From contig CACXGG010000146.1 of NCBI GenBank assembly GCA_902767145.1, positions 1 to 10,143 on the forward strand: a stretch of DNA of 10,143 nucleotides, given 5' to 3'. This DNA comes from Oscillospiraceae bacterium. Its GTDB lineage: Bacteria > Bacillota > Clostridia > Saccharofermentanales > Saccharofermentanaceae. The stretch's first letter is position 1. Each line of letters begins with the position of its first letter. Below the pieces are notes generated by a model that made no database searches, was not told where the DNA came from, and saw nothing but the letters and a program-made list of their open reading frames with translations. Positions 6,026 to 10,143 of this stretch are shown piece after piece. The translations under genes and the position numbers were made by a program.

Positions 6026-7720
6026 ATGAAGGTCTCAAAATTATTCATGGCAACACAGAGAGAGATCCCGGCAGACGCCGAGATCCCGTCACACCAGCTC
6101 ATGGTCAGGGCAGGACTCATAAGGAAGTGCGCTTCAGGAATCTATTCCTTTATGCCCATCGGCTGGAGATCCTATAAGAAGATCGAAAATATCATCAGGG
6201 AAGAGATGGACAATGCAGGAGCCCAGGAGCTCATAATGCCCGCTCTCCTTCCTGCAGAAGCATACCAGGCTTCCGGAAGATGGGAAAAGTTCGGTCCTGA
6301 GATGTTCAGGCTGGAAGATCGAGGCGGAAGACAGTTCTGCCTTGGCCCTACGCACGAGGAGCCTTTTACGGAGGCAGTAAGGGATACCATCAGGTCCTAT
6401 AAGCAGCTTCCTGTTACACTCTATCAGATCCAGCACAAGTACAGGGATGAGAAGAGGCCCAGGTTTGGTGTCATGAGATCAAGGGAGTTCGTCATGAAGG
6501 ATGCATATTCCTTTGACGTTGATGAGGCAGGCCTTGATGAGTCCTACAACATCATGTATAAGGCATACAGGAAGATCTTCGACAGGCTCGGACTTGACTA
6601 TACCATCGTTGATGCCGATTCAGGTGCCATGGGCGGATCCGGATCCCAGGAGTTCATGGTAAAGAGCCCTGTAGGTGAGGACGGCATCTGCTACTGCGAC
6701 GCCTGCGGCTATGCTGCGAATGAGGAGAAGGCTGCATGTAATGTACCTGCTGCCGATACTTCAGCAGAGCTTCCCGTGGAGAAGATCCATACACCTGACG
6801 TCAAGACCATCGAAGAGCTCATGGCTTTCATGAATGCCGAGCCCTCCGAGTTCGTTAAGACCATCCTCTATGATATCGACGGCAAGATCGTTGCAGTCAT
6901 GGTAAGAGGCGACCGCGAGATCAATGAGACAAAGCTCAAGAACCTCTATGATGCAACAGAGATGAACCGTGCAGCCTTCGACGATGTTGAGGCTGTCACA
7001 GGTGCAAAGGTCGGCTCTGCAGGTCCTGTCGATCTCAAGAAGAAGATCGAGGTCATCATCGACAACGAAGTATCCTCCATGAAGAACTTCATCGTCGGTG
7101 CCAATGAGACAGATTATCATTTCAAGAACGTAAATATCGGAAGGGACTTTACTCCCGACCGCGTAGTAGATGTAAGAAATGCCGTTGAAGGTGATGCATG
7201 TCCTAAGTGCGGACAGCCCCTTAAGATGGCAAGAGGCGTTGAGGTAGGTCATATCTTCAAGCTTGGTACAAAGTATTCCAAGGCCCTGAACTGCGTCTAC
7301 CTCGACAAGGAGGGAAAAGAGAATCCCATGATCATGGGATGCTACGGCATCGGTGTCAGCAGGACCCTTGCAGCCATCATCGAGCAGTATCATGACGACG
7401 ACGGTATCAAGTGGCCTGTGGCAGCAGCACCCTACTCCGTTATCATCGTACCCACAAAGGTAAATGATGAGGAGAATATGGGACTTGCCGAAAAGCTCTA
7501 CGATGAGCTGACATCCATGGGTGTCGACGTTCTCATCGACGACAGGAACGAGAGACCCGGCGTTAAGTTCAAGGACGCTGATCTCATCGGTATCCCCCTG
7601 AGGATCACAGTAGGAAGAAGAGCCGGCGAGGGTATCGTCGAGCTCAAGTACAGAGCTGACGGAACGACTTCCGAAGTCTCTTATGAAGAGGCAGTCAAGG
7701 CCGTCAGAGAGCTTGTCTGA
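6026..7720 (+). CDS. proS: Prolyl-tRNA synthetase, bacterial type with editing insertion
   Basis: A 564-residue class II synthetase, close to the roughly 570 residues usual for bacterial ProRS, that charges tRNA-Pro with proline in the cytoplasm. The N-terminal catalytic core contains [14 protein letters not shown] (108-120) and motif 2 ([23 protein letters not shown] at 139-161). The INS (YbaK-like) editing domain (about 225-390), which hydrolyses Ala-tRNA-Pro, includes Lys278 in EFVKTILYD, matching the lysine needed for editing in E. coli. Motif 3 is [17 protein letters not shown] (438-454). The anticodon-binding domain (about 470-564) contains [20 protein letters not shown]. Two Cys pairs, 224/227 (CDAC) and 392/395 (CPKC), flank the insertion and may bind metal; the first belongs to the common 'C..CGYAAN.EKA' pattern. 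GGGAGA lies 5 nt before the ATG. No stop, frameshift or missing motif is seen. The next gene starts 10 nt downstream. Confidence 0.98.
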   Translation: MKVSKLFMATQREIPADAEIPSHQLMVRAGLIRKCASGIYSFMPIGWRSYKKIENIIREEMDNAGAQELIMPALLPAEAYQASGRWEKFGPEMFRLEDRGGRQFCLGPTHEEPFTEAVRDTIRSYKQLPVTLYQIQHKYRDEKRPRFGVMRSREFVMKDAYSFDVDEAGLDESYNIMYKAYRKIFDRLGLDYTIVDADSGAMGGSGSQEFMVKSPVGEDGICYCDACGYAANEEKAACNVPAADTSAELPVEKIHTPDVKTIEELMAFMNAEPSEFVKTILYDIDGKIVAVMVRGDREINETKLKNLYDATEMNRAAFDDVEAVTGAKVGSAGPVDLKKKIEVIIDNEVSSMKNFIVGANETDYHFKNVNIGRDFTPDRVVDVRNAVEGDACPKCGQPLKMARGVEVGHIFKLGTKYSKALNCVYLDKEGKENPMIMGCYGIGVSRTLAAIIEQYHDDDGIKWPVAAAPYSVIIVPTKVNDEENMGLAEKLYDELTSMGVDVLIDDRNERPGVKFKDADLIGIPLRITVGRRAGEGIVELKYRADGTTSEVSYEEAVKAVRELV

Positions 7721-7730
7721 GGATCTTAAG

Positions 7731-9239
7731 ATGAAATTTAAAGCGGTTGCATCAATACTGACCACAGCTGTCATAGCTGCATCATATTTCGTACCTGTCT
7801 CTGCATTTACAGTGGAGCCTGATACATATGAATACGCTCCCTTCAGTGAGATTGAGTTCAGATCCGTTGAAGGAGACCTTATCACCATCTATGCGGATGG
7901 AGCAGAACTCGGTATCAGCGGATCCTGTGTGGAGGACGCCGAGATCTCCATCGCAGGTCTCGACGGATATACCATCGACGAGCAGCAGGGCTACGGTTCC
8001 TTCTCCGCGGATTTTTCCAGGAGCATGACCACGGGCACTGCATATTTTGCCGCTTTTAAATACTTCGTGGGAGATATCGATTATCTCTATGCCGATATCC
8101 TTGTCACCAAGGATGATCTCGGCAATGTGAGGTTCGTAAAGCCCCCTGTCTATGATTTTAATGTTGAGAGATGCTCCGAGCTCTGGACTGACGATGAGTC
8201 CCTTCAGGAGTGCCTCCAGCCCCAGAACGATATAGACTGTGACCATCCCTATGTCATCGCCACTGCAGACGAGATCACTGCCGGCTGCACGAATGACTGG
8301 GAGAAGGTCTTTAACATCTATACATTTATCACCAAGGAATTTGCCTACGACTATGTCCAGATCGAGGATACATCCATGATCTATCAGGACGATGCGGTAT
8401 CTCTCATAAGGAGAAAGGTCGCTATCTGCGAAGGCCTTTCAAATACATTTGTCGCCCTGTGCAGGGCGGCAGGCATCCCCGCAGCAGTTTCCTTCGGTAT
8501 CGGAGGAACATCGGATGAGTTCCTTAACTCCAGCACCATCGACAAGGATGAGGCACCTAACCATGCCTGGGCAGTTGCCTATATAGACGGACAGTGGTAT
8601 CACTTCGATCCCACCTGGGACGACGGCAACGAGTATGACGGTGATACCTTTGCTACAGGCCAGTGGATAGACGGAGATTCCTATTACGATTATTTCCTTC
8701 TTCCCATGGAGTATCTTTCCTATACACATAAGATCTGTGATGCTGATACCGTCCACGGTATCGAGACCACAGATTCCTGCGGAGAGAATGCCACGTATTC
8801 CATCTCCAGGGACGGCGTCATCACCATAAGCGGTTCCGGTACCATCAACCTTCCTGAGGGAGTAAACGGTTTCTCCGAGATCGTTTTCGCTGAAGGTTCC
8901 AACATCACCACCATTGGTGAGGACTGCTTTGTTGACTGCGATCTCATCACTTCCGTTATCCTTCCGGATACGGTCACCAGGATAGAGGACGGTGCCTTTA
9001 ACACATGTGAGGACCTGGAGTATATCTACCTGCCTGAAGGCCTCGAGTATATAGGCTCTGAAGCCTTCGACTACTGTGACGAGCTGGCTTATGTCTATGT
9101 GCCCGATTCCGTGACCACCATCTCGGACTGGGCATTTGATGACTGTCCCAGACTTATCATCAGCGTTCCCCAGGGAATGGATCTGGGAGAAGACGATTAC
9201 TATGTCGAACCGTATAAGATAATCGAGAGAGGGAGCTGA
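7731..9239 (+). CDS. Secreted transglutaminase-like protein with C-terminal BspA-type leucine-rich repeats
   Basis: From ATG 7731 the protein has 502 residues. This start is preferred over an in-frame ATG at 7683, which lies inside proS, because TGAGGA (7718-7723) is 7 nt upstream and a clear signal peptide follows: MKFK, a hydrophobic stretch, and VPVSA ending at residue 25. An unassigned beta-rich region spans about 26-140. The transglutaminase-like domain (about 185-300) carries the Cys-His-Asp triad at Cys233 (AICEGLSNTF), His278 (NHAWAVAYIDG) and Asp293 (WYHFDPTWDDG). From about 350 comes the 'G.NATYSIS.DGVITISGSG' lead-in, then three or four LRR_5 repeats (about 382-477) with the ILPDTVTRIEDGAF type of motif. 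In this family the core acts as a cysteine protease or cross-linker, and the LRRs bind partners at the surface. There is no LPxTG or C-terminal membrane segment, so it may be released. The gaps to proS (10 nt) and the ABC gene (3 nt) imply one transcript. Confidence 0.93.
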   Translation: MKFKAVASILTTAVIAASYFVPVSAFTVEPDTYEYAPFSEIEFRSVEGDLITIYADGAELGISGSCVEDAEISIAGLDGYTIDEQQGYGSFSADFSRSMTTGTAYFAAFKYFVGDIDYLYADILVTKDDLGNVRFVKPPVYDFNVERCSELWTDDESLQECLQPQNDIDCDHPYVIATADEITAGCTNDWEKVFNIYTFITKEFAYDYVQIEDTSMIYQDDAVSLIRRKVAICEGLSNTFVALCRAAGIPAAVSFGIGGTSDEFLNSSTIDKDEAPNHAWAVAYIDGQWYHFDPTWDDGNEYDGDTFATGQWIDGDSYYDYFLLPMEYLSYTHKICDADTVHGIETTDSCGENATYSISRDGVITISGSGTINLPEGVNGFSEIVFAEGSNITTIGEDCFVDCDLITSVILPDTVTRIEDGAFNTCEDLEYIYLPEGLEYIGSEAFDYCDELAYVYVPDSVTTISDWAFDDCPRLIISVPQGMDLGEDDYYVEPYKIIERGS

Positions 9240-9242
9240 CGG

Positions 9243-9944
9243 ATGGCTTATATAGAATTCCGTGATGTAAAGAAGGTCTACAAGACAGGTTCTGTAGACC
9301 TTTTTGCGTTAAACGGGGCAGATTTCATCATCGAAAAAGGGGAGCTCTGCATAATCGTCGGACAGTCCGGCGCCGGCAAGACCACCCTTCTTAACATCAT
9401 GGGTGGAATGGACCGCCTTTCCACAGGGCAGGTATTCCTGGACGGCAGGGAGATCTCTGCCCTTAAGGAGAACGAACTGGCAAGATACAGAAGAAACGAC
9501 GTGGGTTTCGTATTCCAGTTCTATAACCTGATACCCAACCTCACCGCATACGAAAATATCGAGATGGCATCCCAGCTGGTAAAAGAGCCCATGGACTGCG
9601 AAAAGCTCCTGAAGGACGTGGGCCTTACTGAGAGAAAGAACAACTTCCCCTCACAGCTGTCGGGAGGAGAGCAGCAGAGGATCGCCATAGCCAGGGCGAT
9701 CGCCAAGAACCCCAAGCTCCTGCTATGTGACGAGCCCACGGGTGCCCTTGACTACCAGACGGGAAAAGCGGTGCTCAAGCTCCTGCAGGACCTGTCCGTG
9801 AAAAACGGCATGACGGTGGTGATCATTACCCATAACACCGCCCTTACCGCCATGGCAGACAGGGTCATAAGACTTAAGAACGGCGTTGTCTCAAGTAATG
9901 TGGTAAATCCCAACCCCGTAAGCATAGACCTGATCGAGTGGTGA
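9243..9944 (+). CDS. ABC transporter ATP-binding protein, MacB/LolD-like
   Basis: A complete 233-residue ATPase subunit, the usual length for the MacB/LolD/FtsE group that works with FtsX-like permeases. It shows Walker [10 protein letters not shown] at 40-48, Q-loop region [17 protein letters not shown] at 90-106, signature [14 protein letters not shown] at 139-152, Walker [13 protein letters not shown] at 159-170 and the switch histidine in ITHN (His197). The sequence between Q-loop and signature is characteristic of this lipoprotein/peptide-export or mechanotransmission class rather than nutrient importers. GAGGGAG (9229-9235), overlapping the end of the previous gene, is 7 nt before the ATG. 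The gene follows the transglutaminase/LRR gene by 3 nt and precedes a matching permease by 10 nt, so ATPase and permease almost certainly form one transporter. The substrate cannot be read from sequence. A link with the secreted upstream protein is inferred from operon position only. Confidence 0.96.
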   Translation: MAYIEFRDVKKVYKTGSVDLFALNGADFIIEKGELCIIVGQSGAGKTTLLNIMGGMDRLSTGQVFLDGREISALKENELARYRRNDVGFVFQFYNLIPNLTAYENIEMASQLVKEPMDCEKLLKDVGLTERKNNFPSQLSGGEQQRIAIARAIAKNPKLLLCDEPTGALDYQTGKAVLKLLQDLSVKNGMTVVIITHNTALTAMADRVIRLKNGVVSSNVVNPNPVSIDLIEW

Positions 9945-9946
9945 TC
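9940..9946 (+). promoter_or_regulatory. Off-centre Shine-Dalgarno-like site of the permease gene
   Basis: GGTGATC overlaps the ABC gene's stop codon and matches the downstream part of the full anti-SD complement (AAGGAGGTGATC), 8 nt before ATG 9955. No GGAGG core is present, so initiation is probably weaker or coupled to the preceding gene. Confidence 0.4.
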
Positions 9947-9954
9947 TTTTAGTT

Positions 9955-10143
9955 ATGAGTTCTTACTGGAAGACCGTAATAAGATCCATAAAGAACAGTT
10001 TTGCCAGATTTGCCGCCATCCTGGCCATTATCGCCCTGGGTGTAGGTTTTTATTCCGGCCTTTCCCTTACCATGCCCTGTTTCCTGGAGACCGGGGACAG
10101 GTTCGTGGGAGACCATGATCTTTACGACTTAAGGCTCATTTCC
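9955..10143 (+). CDS. FtsX-like ABC transporter permease, N-terminal fragment (3' end outside window)
   Basis: The frame from ATG 9955 stays open for 63 codons to the right edge, so the gene is cut by the window. It begins MSSYWKTVIRSIKNSFARF, a short basic amphipathic N-terminus. A first membrane segment follows at about residues 20-38 (AAILAIIALGVGFYSGLSL). The sequence then continues into FLETGDRFVGDHDLYDLRLIS. The 'R..ai..iiaLGvgfysGl......t.d.y......yDlrl.s' pattern is typical of the large FtsX-domain permeases of Bacillota, whose extracytoplasmic region starts right after the first helix. It is the likely membrane partner of the ATPase gene that ends 10 nt upstream. Full length, number of helices and any substrate domain are not visible. 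Confidence 0.88.
   Translation, partial: MSSYWKTVIRSIKNSFARFAAILAIIALGVGFYSGLSLTMPCFLETGDRFVGDHDLYDLRLIS

Noticed and set aside
6761..7888. 375-codon open frame antisense to proS and the next gene
   Set aside because: It is a shadow of strongly conserved ProRS coding sequence; the translation is rich in Asp, Leu and Cys without any family motif.
1..10143. CRISPR arrays, tRNA or rRNA genes, insertion sequences, phage genes
   Set aside because: No spaced direct repeats, cloverleaf-like segments, transposase motifs or phage genes were seen on either strand; almost all bases fall in ordinary chromosomal genes.

Overview
The window looks like a chromosomal segment from a Gram-positive anaerobe of the Clostridia, probably a gut or rumen lineage. 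The evidence is a bifunctional RxKD-type Rel protein, a beta-CASP RNase J, an SH3b plus 3D-domain cell-wall protein, a BspA-like LRR surface protein, strong Shine-Dalgarno sequences, sigma-A-like promoters, and heavy use of AGG/AGA, ATC and AAG codons. This placement is inferred from gene content, not from a phylogenetic marker.

Left block (1-2903, plus strand): the 3' end of recJ (single-strand exonuclease) overlaps the start of a complete rel gene ((p)ppGpp synthetase/hydrolase). The apt gene that often lies between these two in Bacillota is absent. Middle block (2904-5597, minus strand): a two-gene unit reads SH3b/3D cell-wall protein, a 15-nt gap, then RNase J. It converges on rel with no intergenic base: the two stop codons sit side by side in the palindrome TGATCA at 2901-2906.

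Intergenic block (5598-6025): this is a divergent control region. It holds an extended -10 promoter for the minus-strand unit, embedded in a 17-bp palindrome; overlapping inverted repeats near 5708-5726; a -10 element followed by a small 49-codon membrane-protein gene (5789-5938); and a clear sigma-A promoter for proS.

Right block (6026-10143, plus strand): proS, a secreted transglutaminase-like/LRR protein, an ABC ATPase of the MacB/LolD type, and the start of an FtsX-like permease. Gaps are 10, 3 and 10 nt, and no terminator or second promoter is visible between them. This suggests read-through from a tRNA-synthetase gene into a surface-protein/exporter module. Most of the window is housekeeping. 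The most distinctive parts are the small membrane-protein gene, the palindromic control elements, and the coupling of proS to an envelope module.
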